Below, piece by piece: positions 8,812 to 19,080 of a stretch of DNA of 64,000 nt (positions are counted from its first letter, which is position 1; every line of letters starts with the position of its first letter). Source of the DNA: a bacterium (GTDB lineage: Bacteria > Planctomycetota > JAFGQW01). The position numbers and the translations under genes were made by a program. The stretch covers positions 1,204,861 through 1,268,860 of the forward strand of contig JAUHXU010000001.1 of the NCBI GenBank assembly GCA_030426805.1, read 5' to 3'. A model generated the notes under the pieces. It saw only the letters and a list, made by a program, of their open reading frames with translations, did no database searches and had not been told where the DNA came from.

Positions 8812-9795
8812 ATGCGATGGACATCGATCGGCGCGGGTGTGGTGCTCGCGTGCGCGGCGGCGGGCGCGGGCGCTCAGGCCGAACCGGCCGGGCGCGCGTG
8901 GACGATCGGCGTGCTCTTCTGGCACGACTCGCCGAACGACCGCCGGGCGTTCGCCGGCTTCAAGCGCGGACTCGGGATCGCGGGACGTGAGGCGCGGCTC
9001 CTCGAACGGAGCGCGGAACGCGATCCGGCGCGGGCCGTGAAGCACCTCGACGCGTTCCGCGCGGCCCGCGTGGACTGCATCCTCGCGCTCGGGACGCGTG
9101 CGGCACGCGCCGCCGCCGAGCGCGTCACCGACATCCCGGTCGTCTTCACCGCGGTCACCGATCCGGTGTCGAGCGGCGTCGTCGGTTCGTGGCGTGGCTC
9201 GGGGCGCAACCTCGCCGGCAACTCCAACCACCTGTCGCCGGACCGGGTCGTCACCGACATCAAGCGCACCCTCCCGCGGTTGCGGACGATCGCGGTGCTG
9301 CACGAGGCGGGCAACCCGGTCAGCGAGGCCGAGATCGCCGGCGTCGAGGGTGCGCTCGTTCGGCGCGCGAGTGTCGGCATCCGGCTCGTCCGCCGCGCGA
9401 TCGCGCCGGACGGGGACGTGGAGGCGACGATCCGCGAACTCGCCGGCACCGTCCAGGCGATCTGGGTGCCGATCGACTTCGCCGTCTACTCGCGCATCGA
9501 CGCGGTCGCCGCCGCGGCGGCGAAGACGCGCACGCCGCTGATCACGACCGCGCCGCGCGCGCGCGCCCATGCGGTGCTGAGCATCCTGCCGCACTACGGG
9601 ACGCTCGGGATGCACGCGGTCGACATCGTCGATCGGATCGTGCGACGCGGGATCGAGCCGGGCGCGATTCCGGTCGGGACGCTGCGCGGGCGGTTGCTCG
9701 TGATCGACCTCGACCGGGCAGCGGCGGTCGGACTCGAGATCCCGATCGGCGCGCTCGCGGCGGCGGATCAGATCGTGCGGAGGCGGGCACGGTGA
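8812..9795 (+). CDS. ABC-type substrate-binding protein (DUF534/TrpX-like family)
   Basis: 327 residues with a signal peptide (IGAGVVLACAAAGAGAQA). The body has the two-lobe pattern of the ABC_sub_bind family: IGVLFWHDSPNDRRAFAGFKRGL at the start, VDCILALGTRAARAA, DIPVVFTAVTDPVSSGVV and a final GAIPVGTL stretch. No ABC permease or ATPase follows; the next gene is a histidine kinase that overlaps it by 4 nt (GTGA). The binding protein therefore probably works as the periplasmic sensor of that kinase rather than in transport. The ligand is unknown; family relatives bind amino acids or small organic ligands. Confidence 0.9.
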   Translation: MRWTSIGAGVVLACAAAGAGAQAEPAGRAWTIGVLFWHDSPNDRRAFAGFKRGLGIAGREARLLERSAERDPARAVKHLDAFRAARVDCILALGTRAARAAAERVTDIPVVFTAVTDPVSSGVVGSWRGSGRNLAGNSNHLSPDRVVTDIKRTLPRLRTIAVLHEAGNPVSEAEIAGVEGALVRRASVGIRLVRRAIAPDGDVEATIRELAGTVQAIWVPIDFAVYSRIDAVAAAAAKTRTPLITTAPRARAHAVLSILPHYGTLGMHAVDIVDRIVRRGIEPGAIPVGTLRGRLLVIDLDRAAAVGLEIPIGALAAADQIVRRRAR

Positions 9796-11230
9796 TCGGG
9801 CGGCGCGCGTCGCTCGTCGTCCGCCTGACGCTCGTCGTCGGCGCGCTCGGTGCCTTGCTCGGCGGTGCCTACCTGTGGTACGACATCCAGCGCGAGCGGG
9901 AGGAGTTCGAGCGCCACGCGTCGCGCGTGCTCGAGGCGACGTCCACCGAGTTCCGCGCGGTCACGGATCGGCAGATCGACACCGACGAGACCTACCGCGA
10001 GACGCTGATCGACAGCCTGATCGAGGCCGGCGCGGCGCAGTTGGAAGACACGCCGCTCGGACTCTACCGCGACGAGGCGCAGCTGAAGAAGGCGCTGCTC
10101 GATCAGTGGCGCGCGCGTGCGGACTCCAAGCGCGCCGCCGCGCAGGCGGTCGGATTCGAGATCCGACGCCGCGTCGGCGACGAGGTCGACCGACGACTCG
10201 CGACGCTCGCGCGCACGAGTCGCGACGAGGGGTCGCGCGTGCTCGAAGCGTCGTCGCGCCGCGCGTGGTGGTCGGCGGGCGGCGCGGCGGTCGCACTGAT
10301 CGTCGCGATCGGCCTCGGGCTCTACGTCACCGTGATCCGGCCGGCGCGGCGGCTCACGCAGTCGGCCGAGCGGATCGCGTCGGGTGACCTGGAACACCGC
10401 GCCGCGGTCGAGCGTGACGACGAGTTCGGTCGGCTCGCCGGCTCGTTCAACGCGATGGTCGAGTCGCTGAACAGCGCGATCGCCGAGGTCGAATCGCTCA
10501 ACGTCGATCTCGAACGGCGCGTGGCCGAGAAGTCGGCGCAGCTCGCGCACGCGAGCAAGATGTCGGCGATCGGCACGCTGTCCGGCGGCGTCGCGCACGA
10601 GTTCAACAACCTGCTCGGCGGCATCCTCGGCTCGGCCGAGGCCGCGCTCGAAGAGGAGGACCTCGGGCCCGAGGCGCGGCGTGCGGTCGAGATGATCCAG
10701 CGCACCGCGACACGTGCGACCGACATCACGAAGAACCTGCTGCGCTTCTCGCGCTCCGAGGAAGACGAGACGCGCGCGGTCGCGCTCGACGCGGTATTGG
10801 ACGACGCGATCGCGCTCGCGAGCCCGACCGCGCGGGCGCGCAAGGTCGCGGTCGTCCGCACGGGCGAGGCGCCGGCCCCCGCAGCACGCGTCGCGGGTGC
10901 GCTGCAGACCGTCCTCGTCAACCTGCTCGTGAACGCGATCCACGCAAGCGACGCGGAGCAGCGCGTCGAGATCTCGGCCCGCATCGCCGCGGACGCGGAC
11001 GACGTCGAGATCCGGGTGCGCGACCGCGGCCCCGGGATTCCGGTCGACGATCGCGACCGCGTGTTCGAACCGTTCTTCACGACGAAGGCCCCGGACCAGG
11101 GGACCGGACTCGGGCTGAGCGTGTCCTACGGGATCGTCGAACGCCTCGGTGGCTCGCTCGCGTTCACCTGCCCCGACGACGGCGGCACCGAGTTCGTCGT
11201 CCGCCTGCCACGCCTCGACCGGAGACCGAC

Positions 11231-11234
<4 letters not shown>
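9792..11234 (+). CDS. Membrane sensor histidine kinase (HAMP, HisKA, HATPase)
   Basis: 480 residues from GTG at 9792. TM1 lies at about residues 8-30, a helical extracytoplasmic domain at 31-158, TM2 at 159-181 and HAMP at about 181-233. The H-box GGVAHEFNNLLGG has the phospho-accepting His at 269. The N-box is LVNLLVNAIHAS, followed by VRDRGPGIP, FEPFFTTKAPDQGTGLGLS and a C-terminal GGTEFVVRLP. It overlaps the binding-protein gene by 4 nt and the response-regulator gene by 4 nt (ATGA), so the three genes should be translationally coupled. It presumably autophosphorylates and passes phosphate to the NtrC-type regulator encoded next. Confidence 0.96.
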
Positions 11235-12538
<1,304 letters not shown>

Positions 12539-12541
<3 letters not shown>

Positions 12542-12632
12542 CTCGCAGATTTGTCCCCCAACGCTGCCATATTCCCGTTTGAAGCGCTTCAAACGCAGAT
12601 ATGGCAGCGTTGAGGGACAGAATCGCGGGTGA
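12539..12632. repeat. 94-bp palindromic repeat, copy 1
   Basis: The element is an imperfect inverted repeat over its full length: 38-nt arms flank a perfect 18-bp palindrome (GTTTGAAGCGCTTCAAAC, 12577-12594). The right end, read on the reverse strand, begins TCACCCGCGATTCTGTCCC; the left arm matches it with a few mismatches. The left end coincides with the TGA stop of the response-regulator gene. In RNA it would fold into one long hairpin and could act as a terminator. Confidence 0.92.
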
Positions 12633-12684
12633 GGCCGCGAGTCCGTGGTAGCCTGCACGGGAACGAGTCGAAAGGAGGTCGCAA

Positions 12685-15111
12685 ATGCGAGCTTGCTGCG
12701 CGTGGGTTGCGCTGGTGCTGGCAGCACTGCTTGTCGACGCGGCAACCGGTCAATCGACGCGCGCGGCGTCTCCGGTCTTCTTCGTGGAGAACCGCGATCG
12801 ATTTGAGTCAGCCGTGCGCTACTACGTCGAGGAGGTCGACGGGGCGATTTGCCTCGAAGATCGGTCGATCGTCTTTCGTCGGCACAGCCAGGCGGACTGG
12901 CGGCTCGAGTTCCCGAACGCGCGAGCAGGCGTCCGGCCTCGAGGCGAGGCCCCGCTTGAAACGCGACTGCACTACTTGATCGGCGCCGACCCCTCGAAGT
13001 GGCGCACGGATGTGCCGACGTTCGCCCAAGTCCGGTTTCGCGCCCTTTGGCACGGCATCGACCTCGTGATTCAAGCGACGGAGCGCGGACTGAAGTACGA
13101 GTTCCACGTCGCACCGGGAGCGGATCCCGGCGTGATCGCCATGCGCTACGTCGGTGCCAGGACGACGATTCGCGAGGACGGAGCGCTCGAGATCGACTGC
13201 GCCTCACGGCACGTCGATCCCGCTCCGGTGTCGTTTCAGCGCAAGTGTAACGGCACCCGAACCACCGTAGCGACGTCCTTCGCGCTCGATCCCGACTCGC
13301 CCGGCACGGTCGGATTCACGGTCGCCGACTACGACCGATCGAAGCCGCTCGTGATCGACCCAGTGTTCGTCGTTCACAGCGGCTACCTCGTCCCCGGGAT
13401 GATCACGGTCGGCAAGCCGGTATTCGATTCACAGGGGCGCATGTTCGTGGGCGGCATGGTCACGTCCCAGGACCGGCAAGGCGACGCAGCGTTCGCGCGC
13501 ATCAGAGCCGACGCATCGGGCTTCGACTTCATCACCGTATTCGGCGGTCCGAATGCGCCAGACACGGCGGACGTCGCACGAGTTGACGCGACCGGCATCT
13601 ACGTCGGCGGCGGAACCTACAGTAATGAGAGCGCGTTCCCTGTCGTGGTCGGTCCTGACCTGACGCACAATGGCAACTGCGACGGGTACGTTGCAAAGTT
13701 CGCGCTCGACGGAAAGACCATTCTGTTCTGCGGCTATGTCGGAGGCAGTGCCTACGACAGTGGTCAACTCGTGGTCGATTCGGCCGGCGCGATCTGGCTC
13801 GCAGGGAGCACCGAGAGCGCAGATTTTCCGGTCGTCGGCGGCCCGCAGACCACGTTGCCGAGTGGCGAGTCAGGGTTCGTGACCAAGGTCGCGCCCGACG
13901 GCCGCTCGCTCCTTGTGTCAGGCTACATCGGCGGCGCAAGCGGGTTCTATCAGCGGGTATTCAGCCTCGACCTCGACTCGAACGACGATGTGTACCTCCT
14001 CGGGTGGACCGCCGCGGACGAAACGACGTTCCCCGTGAAGATCGGGCCGCAAACCAAAGCCCCCGGTGACTGGAGTTGCTTCGTAGCGAAGATTGCGGGC
14101 CAGACCGGAGCGGTCGTCTATTCCGGCTTCGTGGGCGGAGCGCGCTTCGATCAGCCGTTTGATATCGCGGTCGACGCGCAAGGGGCGGCCTACGTCACCG
14201 GCATCACGTTCAGCGACGAGACGAGTTTCCCCGTGATCGCGGGGCCGCGTCTCACCGCACGTCCAACGCTCGTGGGCACGGAGTTCTTCGTCTCCAAGAT
14301 TCACCCGACCGGCGCCGGCTTCGGCTACTCCGGTTTCCTCGGGGGTATGCGCCCCGATGCCGTCGCAGTCGACCGCCAGGGACGTTGCTACCTCGCCGGC
14401 ACGTCCCTCTACGGTATCTCGTATCCCTTCCCGTCGCCGTTTCCCCTCGGCGGTGCGCTCTCAAGCATCAACGCCGGCGGCGCGGACGGCACCGTGTGCC
14501 GGCTGGCCGTCGACGGCCGGTCGTTCGACTACGGTGGCCACTTCGGGGGAACGGGAACCGACCGCGTCGTGACGATCGCGCTCGGCCCGACAGGTGCCTT
14601 GTATCTCACCGGGATCACCGACAGCCGAGGTACGTTTCCGACGCGCATCGGCCCGAGTCTCGTCGACAACAACATCAACAACCCACTCGGCCCGAACCTG
14701 CCCGGGACGTTCCTGACGCGGATCGGCCAAACGGTGGCGGCTGTGCCGCAAACAGCGCGCCCAGGTACGGTTGTCCCGGTCGACTGCGTCGCCTCTGAGG
14801 ACGTCGGCTTTCCGTTCCAGGTTGCCACTGCGCTCGGAGTCGGACCGATCCCGTTGCCGGGGGGGCGCCGGCTCGCTCTCGGGCCGGACGCACTCTTCCA
14901 GGCGAGCGTTCTCGGCGCATGGCCCGGCGTGTTCCAGAACTACGCCGGTGTCGTTCCACCGACAGGCGAGTGGCGCTCGGTGATTCGTCTGCCCGCGTCG
15001 ACCGCGCTCGTCGGGCTTCAACCACGCACTGCGTTCGCGACGTTTGCGGCAAGTGCTCCCGGCGGCATCAACTCGGTATCGAATGCAGCCGTCGTGCGGA
15101 TTGTGCCGTGA
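12685..15111 (+). CDS. Secreted SBBP-repeat beta-propeller protein with shared C-terminal module
   Basis: 808 residues. The start is set by a strong SD (AAAGGAGG at 12671-12678, 6 nt before ATG) and a signal peptide (WVALVLAALLVDAATGQ). Residues about 28-230 form the N-terminal domain typical of SBBP proteins (FFVENRDRF, HGIDLVIQATERGLKYEFHV, PLVIDPVFV). Then follow about seven SBBP blades with the pattern YVGGGTYSNESAFPVVVGPD, DGYVAKFALDGKTILFCGYV. From about residue 690 comes the shared C-terminal module (FQVATALGVGPIPL, LALGPDALFQASV, GVFQNYAGVV). Function is unknown; cell-surface or extracellular location is inferred. Base composition is a little lower in GC than in the flanking operons. 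Confidence 0.93.
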   Translation: MRACCAWVALVLAALLVDAATGQSTRAASPVFFVENRDRFESAVRYYVEEVDGAICLEDRSIVFRRHSQADWRLEFPNARAGVRPRGEAPLETRLHYLIGADPSKWRTDVPTFAQVRFRALWHGIDLVIQATERGLKYEFHVAPGADPGVIAMRYVGARTTIREDGALEIDCASRHVDPAPVSFQRKCNGTRTTVATSFALDPDSPGTVGFTVADYDRSKPLVIDPVFVVHSGYLVPGMITVGKPVFDSQGRMFVGGMVTSQDRQGDAAFARIRADASGFDFITVFGGPNAPDTADVARVDATGIYVGGGTYSNESAFPVVVGPDLTHNGNCDGYVAKFALDGKTILFCGYVGGSAYDSGQLVVDSAGAIWLAGSTESADFPVVGGPQTTLPSGESGFVTKVAPDGRSLLVSGYIGGASGFYQRVFSLDLDSNDDVYLLGWTAADETTFPVKIGPQTKAPGDWSCFVAKIAGQTGAVVYSGFVGGARFDQPFDIAVDAQGAAYVTGITFSDETSFPVIAGPRLTARPTLVGTEFFVSKIHPTGAGFGYSGFLGGMRPDAVAVDRQGRCYLAGTSLYGISYPFPSPFPLGGALSSINAGGADGTVCRLAVDGRSFDYGGHFGGTGTDRVVTIALGPTGALYLTGITDSRGTFPTRIGPSLVDNNINNPLGPNLPGTFLTRIGQTVAAVPQTARPGTVVPVDCVASEDVGFPFQVATALGVGPIPLPGGRRLALGPDALFQASVLGAWPGVFQNYAGVVPPTGEWRSVIRLPASTALVGLQPRTAFATFAASAPGGINSVSNAAVVRIVP

Positions 15112-15128
15112 CCAGGGAAGAAGTGGCG

Positions 15129-16403
15129 ATGCTCATCCAACGACCCGCTATCTTCGTGGTTCTCGCGCTTCTCTTGCCCGCAGCAGGGGTGCGTGCGCAA
15201 GTATGGACTCGGGTGTCGCCGTCGGGGCCGCCACGCGCCACGCTCCCGACAGCCGCATACGATGCAGCGCGACAACGAGTCGTCTGGTTCGACGGTGCCA
15301 ACTCTACCGCCAACACGTGGGAGTGGGACGGCGCGACGTGGACGATGCGCAACCCTGCGACCTCGCCGACGGCGCCGGGGATCCACACGATGGCATACGA
15401 TGCCGCACGCGAACGGATCGTCCTTCTCGAAGCGTCAGCTAGGACGACTTGGGAGTGGGACGGCGTCACCTGGACGCAGCGTGCCGCAGGCCCCGCGCCG
15501 GGGCTCAACGCGATTCCGCAACCGTTCATGACCTACGACGCCGCGCGGCAGCGCGTCGTTGCGATCGGAAACGGCAGCGCGCTGGGCGAGACATGGGAGT
15601 GGGACGGCTCCACCTGGACCTTCGGGGGGAACCTGCCGATTCTCGGCCCGATCGCATATGACGCAGCGCGTCAGCGAACGGTCGTGCAGGGCTCTGGCCT
15701 CACGTTCGAGTGGGACGGGAACACGTGGACGCAGGCGCCGGTGCTCGGCCCACAGATTCCCCCGTACGTCGGGGAACTGCCGCAGATGACGTACGACGCC
15801 GCGCGCGGGCGCCTCGTGCTGGCCGGTCGAGACCTCCGGTCGCCGCCTCGCAACACCGAGGTTTGGGAGTGGAACGGCTCGGCGTGGGTGCTCCAGCCGC
15901 TGTTGACGAAACCCGGTGTGCAACCGTTTCGCATCGCGTATGACGAGAGTCGCCGGACGGTCGTGCTCGCCGGGGCCGGAGAGACCTGGGAGTACGGCTT
16001 CACGCCACAGCAGCCGCCGGCGACCCCGTGGCTCGAGGTGCAGGGCGCCCCGCGCGTCGGTTCGACGGTGACGTTGCGATTGACGGCCGCGATGGACGTT
16101 GGGCGCGCCTTCCAGGTCGCGTCGTCGCTCGGGAGCGGGACGATTCTCGTCGGCACGCGGCGGATCGGGCTCGCAGCGGACGGCCTGTTCCAGGTGTCGG
16201 TCGGTGGCGCCCTGCCAGGGATCTTCGGCAACTACCGCGGTGTCGTGCCCGCGTCCGGCGTCGCGTCGGCCTCCGTCGCGATCCCCAACGTCCAGGTCCT
16301 CGTCGGCGTGACGGTGTTCTCCGCGTTCGTCACACTCGACCCGGCGGCGTCCTTCGGCATCCGTGGCATCGCGTTGTCCAAGCCGTTCACGATCTCACCG
16401 TGA
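15129..16403 (+). CDS. Secreted kelch-like six-bladed propeller with shared C-terminal module
   Basis: 424 residues from the ATG at 15129, preceded by AGGGAAG at 15114-15120; the alternative GTG at 15123 adds two residues. Signal peptide: IFVVLALLLPAAGVRAQ. Six repeats of the form MTYDAARQRVV...TWEWDGSTW run from about residue 37 to 300, the pattern of a six-bladed kelch/galactose-oxidase-like propeller. The shared C-terminal module starts near residue 308 (AFQVASSLGSGTILV, LAADGLFQVSVGGALPGIF). The gene starts 18 nt after the preceding SBBP gene, so they are probably one transcript. No copper-radical Cys/Tyr signature of galactose oxidase was identified. Confidence 0.92.
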   Translation: MLIQRPAIFVVLALLLPAAGVRAQVWTRVSPSGPPRATLPTAAYDAARQRVVWFDGANSTANTWEWDGATWTMRNPATSPTAPGIHTMAYDAARERIVLLEASARTTWEWDGVTWTQRAAGPAPGLNAIPQPFMTYDAARQRVVAIGNGSALGETWEWDGSTWTFGGNLPILGPIAYDAARQRTVVQGSGLTFEWDGNTWTQAPVLGPQIPPYVGELPQMTYDAARGRLVLAGRDLRSPPRNTEVWEWNGSAWVLQPLLTKPGVQPFRIAYDESRRTVVLAGAGETWEYGFTPQQPPATPWLEVQGAPRVGSTVTLRLTAAMDVGRAFQVASSLGSGTILVGTRRIGLAADGLFQVSVGGALPGIFGNYRGVVPASGVASASVAIPNVQVLVGVTVFSAFVTLDPAASFGIRGIALSKPFTISP

Positions 16404-16418
16404 TCGCTCGAAGCGTCT

Positions 16419-16512
16419 TCAGACACGATTCTGTCCCCCAACGCTGCCATACCTGCGTTTGAAGCGCTTCAAACGGGAATCTGTCAGCGTTGAGGGACAG
16501 AATCGCGGGTGA
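16419..16512. repeat. 94-bp palindromic repeat, copy 2
   Basis: Same length and symmetry as copy 1, with the 18-bp central palindrome at 16457-16474. The left arm starts TCAGACACGATTCTGTCCC and the right end is the reverse complement of TCACCCGCGATTCTGTCCC. It begins 15 nt after the stop of the kelch gene. The inner arms are less well paired than in copy 1 (GCTGCCATACC against GGGAATCTGTCAGC). Confidence 0.92.
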
Positions 16513-16552
16513 AGGGTATGCTCGCGGGATCGGGGCACTGCAGGAGAACGTG

Positions 16553-17188
16553 ATGAGCTCGACCGACTTCGCACACCGCCTCGATCGACTGGAGCGGGAG
16601 AACCGTCTCTGGAGGCGTGGCGTCGCGCTGAGCGCCGTGCTGACGGGCGTGGTCGTCCTCGCCGCGTCGACGTCTGATCACGCGCCGAAGGTGCTGGAGG
16701 GCGAGAAGCTCGTCCTCACGGACAGCGCGGGAAAGACGCGGCTTCGCTTCGAGGTCGAGGACGGCATCGCGCGACTCGACCTGCTCGGCACCGACGGCAA
16801 GCCGCACGCGCGCCTCGCGATGGAGGAGGACATCGACGCGCATCTCTCGTTCTTCCACCCGGAGAGCCACGAGGAGTTGCTGCGCCTCGGAGTGAAACCG
16901 AACACCTACCAGAAGGCGCCGTACGTCGAGATGACCGGCGAGGCGAAGAGCGGCCTCACGGTCGCGGCCGCCGGCCAGAACGGTCCGCACCTCGTGCTCA
17001 AGGACATGAAGGGGAACGACGTCTTCATGCTCGGCCTTCCCGCCGACGAACCCGGTCGAGATCGGCCGTACGCGATGTTCCTCGGCGGCGCGGGCAAGCC
17101 GCTGCACATCGGATACGGCAAGGACGGGCACCTCTCGATGTCTCGCATCGGCGGCAAGGAAGAGCTCGCGCTACCGCCGAGGGACTGA
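16553..17188 (+). CDS. Membrane-anchored beta-solenoid-like protein
   Basis: 211 residues from ATG 16553 with the SD CAGGAGAA about 6 nt upstream. A short N-terminal coiled coil (FAHRLDRLERENRLWRRG) precedes one hydrophobic segment (about 23-42). The rest is a string of short strand-turn units such as KLVLTDSAGKTRLRFEVEDG, ARLDLLGTDGKPHARLAM and HLVLKDMKGNDVFMLGLP, a pattern seen in small planctomycete and cyanobacterial proteins predicted to form beta-solenoids. No catalytic residues are evident. Its stop overlaps the most likely start region of the next gene. Confidence 0.82.
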   Translation: MSSTDFAHRLDRLERENRLWRRGVALSAVLTGVVVLAASTSDHAPKVLEGEKLVLTDSAGKTRLRFEVEDGIARLDLLGTDGKPHARLAMEEDIDAHLSFFHPESHEELLRLGVKPNTYQKAPYVEMTGEAKSGLTVAAAGQNGPHLVLKDMKGNDVFMLGLPADEPGRDRPYAMFLGGAGKPLHIGYGKDGHLSMSRIGGKEELALPPRD

Positions 17189-17250
17189 CCATCGCAAGCA
17201 CAGGCGCGACAACCCCGTTCGCCCGGACGGTCGTCCTCACGGCGGCCGCC

Positions 17251-18075
17251 ATGATCGCGTTCGCCGCGAACTCGCTGCTCTGCCGGCTCGCACTGCGCAG
17301 CGAGTTGATCGACGCCGCGAGTTTCGCGACCGTGCGCGTGGTCGCCGGGGCCGTCGCGCTCGGTGTCGTCCTCCTTCCCCGCTGGCGCGCGCGCGGTCGC
17401 CCGCGGGCGAACTGGCCGTCTGCGGCGATGCTCTTCACCTACTTGGTGTTCTTCTCGTTCGCCTACCTGTCGTTGTCGGCCGGCACCGGTGCGCTGATCC
17501 TGTTCGGCGCCGTGCAACTGACGATGTTCGCCGCCGCGCTCCGGGCGGGCGAGCGCCTCGCACCGTCGGCATGGCTCGGCTTGCTCATGGCCGTGGCCGG
17601 CCTCGTCTACCTCGTCGCGCCGGGCGTCACGGCACCCGATCCACAAGGTGCGGCCCTGATGGCGATCGCCGGCGTCGCATGGGGCCTCTACTCGCTGCGG
17701 GGTCGAGGAACGACCGCGCCGCTCGAGTCGACGGCGAGCAACTTCCTCCATGCGGTGCCATTCGTGCTCGTGGTCAGTCTGCTGTTTGCGAACCGTCTGT
17801 CGCTCTCACCGATGGGCATCGTCTTCGCGATCGCGTCCGGTGCAATCGCCTCGGGCGCCGGCTACGCGGTTTGGTATGCCGCGTTGCGTGGACTCACCGC
17901 AGGACGCGCAGCCACGGTGCAGCTCTCCGTTCCGGTACTCGCGGCGCTCGGCGGCGCCGTGTTCCTGTCCGAGCGCGTGACGCTCCGCCTCGTGGTCGCC
18001 TCCGCCGTGACGCTCGGTGGTGTCGCGATCGTGATCGCCCGACGCGAGCCCTCCAGGCGCGCCCGGCAACGCTGA
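17251..18075 (+). CDS. EamA/DMT-family membrane transporter
   Basis: 274 residues from the first ATG. About nine to ten hydrophobic segments in two EamA-like halves, ending with VVASAVTLGGVAIVIARR, fit the drug/metabolite exporter superfamily. The ATG at 17251 falls inside the first membrane helix: the reading frame is open upstream back to 17185, and FARTVVLTAAAMIAFAANSL reads as a complete TM1. The true start is probably a rare codon upstream (for example CTG at 17185, overlapping the preceding TGA, or ATC at 17191). The substrate cannot be predicted. Confidence 0.88.
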   Translation: MIAFAANSLLCRLALRSELIDAASFATVRVVAGAVALGVVLLPRWRARGRPRANWPSAAMLFTYLVFFSFAYLSLSAGTGALILFGAVQLTMFAAALRAGERLAPSAWLGLLMAVAGLVYLVAPGVTAPDPQGAALMAIAGVAWGLYSLRGRGTTAPLESTASNFLHAVPFVLVVSLLFANRLSLSPMGIVFAIASGAIASGAGYAVWYAALRGLTAGRAATVQLSVPVLAALGGAVFLSERVTLRLVVASAVTLGGVAIVIARREPSRRARQR

Positions 18076-18123
18076 CCTTGTTGCCGCATGCCGGCCTTGG
18101 ACGGCAGAAAGGACCCGTGTTCG

Positions 18124-19053
18124 GTGGACAAAGCACTCAACGTCACGATCGCGTCGGGTGTCTGCATCGGTGCGGTGATCCTGGCGTTCGGTTACCTGTA
18201 TTCGACGTGCCTGTTCTTCGCCAGAGATGCGTCGGATCGCCCTGAGCGTCGGGCGGCACTGGATGGTTACTTCGAGGGGCACGAGCTCTACGAACGTGGC
18301 GAGTGGGACGCCGCAATCGCCAAGTACGAGACCTACCGCGCCTGCGTTGCGGAGGACCAGGAAGACACGAGCGAAGTCGAGGGCCTCATCGCTGAATGCC
18401 ACGACCTGGCGGGCCGACCCGATCAGGCGCTCGCGCTGTTCGACAAGTCCCTCGCGACGAACCCGCTCCCACACATTCGCCTGGCGAAGGCCAATTGCTT
18501 GCGACGACACCGAGGCTTCGACGTCGCGATCGAGTGGCTTCGGGACCAATCGATGAAAGACGACGAGCGCTGCCAGGTCATGGGGGAATTCCATCGGGAC
18601 AGCGGCGCCCACGCGGAGGCAATCGTCTGGTTCAATCGACTGCTCGTGGAGCGTGGCTGGCCGTCGTTCGCCTACGATCGAGACCGTGGCTTCACCGCGT
18701 TGCCGGAGACGCTCGACACCTCCACACGCAATCGTCTGGCGAGCTGCAGCTACGTGTTCATCGATCTCGCTCGCTGCCACTACGCGCTGACGCGGTTCGA
18801 CGAAGCGTTCGCATTCGCGTCGATGGGGATCGCTGCGGGCCACGTGCTGACTTGCGGGGACGTCGAGTGCAGGATCCTCCGCGCAGCGGTGTTCGCGAAG
18901 CGAGGCGATCTCGCCGCGGCCCGTGCCGACATCGATTCCGCTTCCGCACTCGCGGCAGCCGGAAGCTACACGCGACACAAGCGTCGGGTTCGAGCGGCCT
19001 ACCGATGGCTCGAGAAACTCGAAGCCAAAGCGCGCGTCGAAGAAACGAAGTGA
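18124..19053 (+). CDS. Membrane-anchored TPR-like protein
   Basis: 309 residues from the GTG at 18124, which has AGAAAGGA about 9 nt upstream; an ATG at 18088 without SD would add 12 residues. One N-terminal hydrophobic segment (IASGVCIGAVILAFGYLYS) anchors the protein. The rest is alpha-helical with TPR-like units such as YFEGHELYERGEWDAAIAKY, GRPDQALALFDKSLATNP and AHAEAIVWFNRLL. No enzyme motif is visible. It is probably a scaffold or assembly protein facing the periplasm. Its partner is unknown. Confidence 0.83.
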   Translation: MDKALNVTIASGVCIGAVILAFGYLYSTCLFFARDASDRPERRAALDGYFEGHELYERGEWDAAIAKYETYRACVAEDQEDTSEVEGLIAECHDLAGRPDQALALFDKSLATNPLPHIRLAKANCLRRHRGFDVAIEWLRDQSMKDDERCQVMGEFHRDSGAHAEAIVWFNRLLVERGWPSFAYDRDRGFTALPETLDTSTRNRLASCSYVFIDLARCHYALTRFDEAFAFASMGIAAGHVLTCGDVECRILRAAVFAKRGDLAAARADIDSASALAAAGSYTRHKRRVRAAYRWLEKLEAKARVEETK

Positions 19054-19080
19054 GGCGATCACGCGAAGCGCCGTCGTGGG

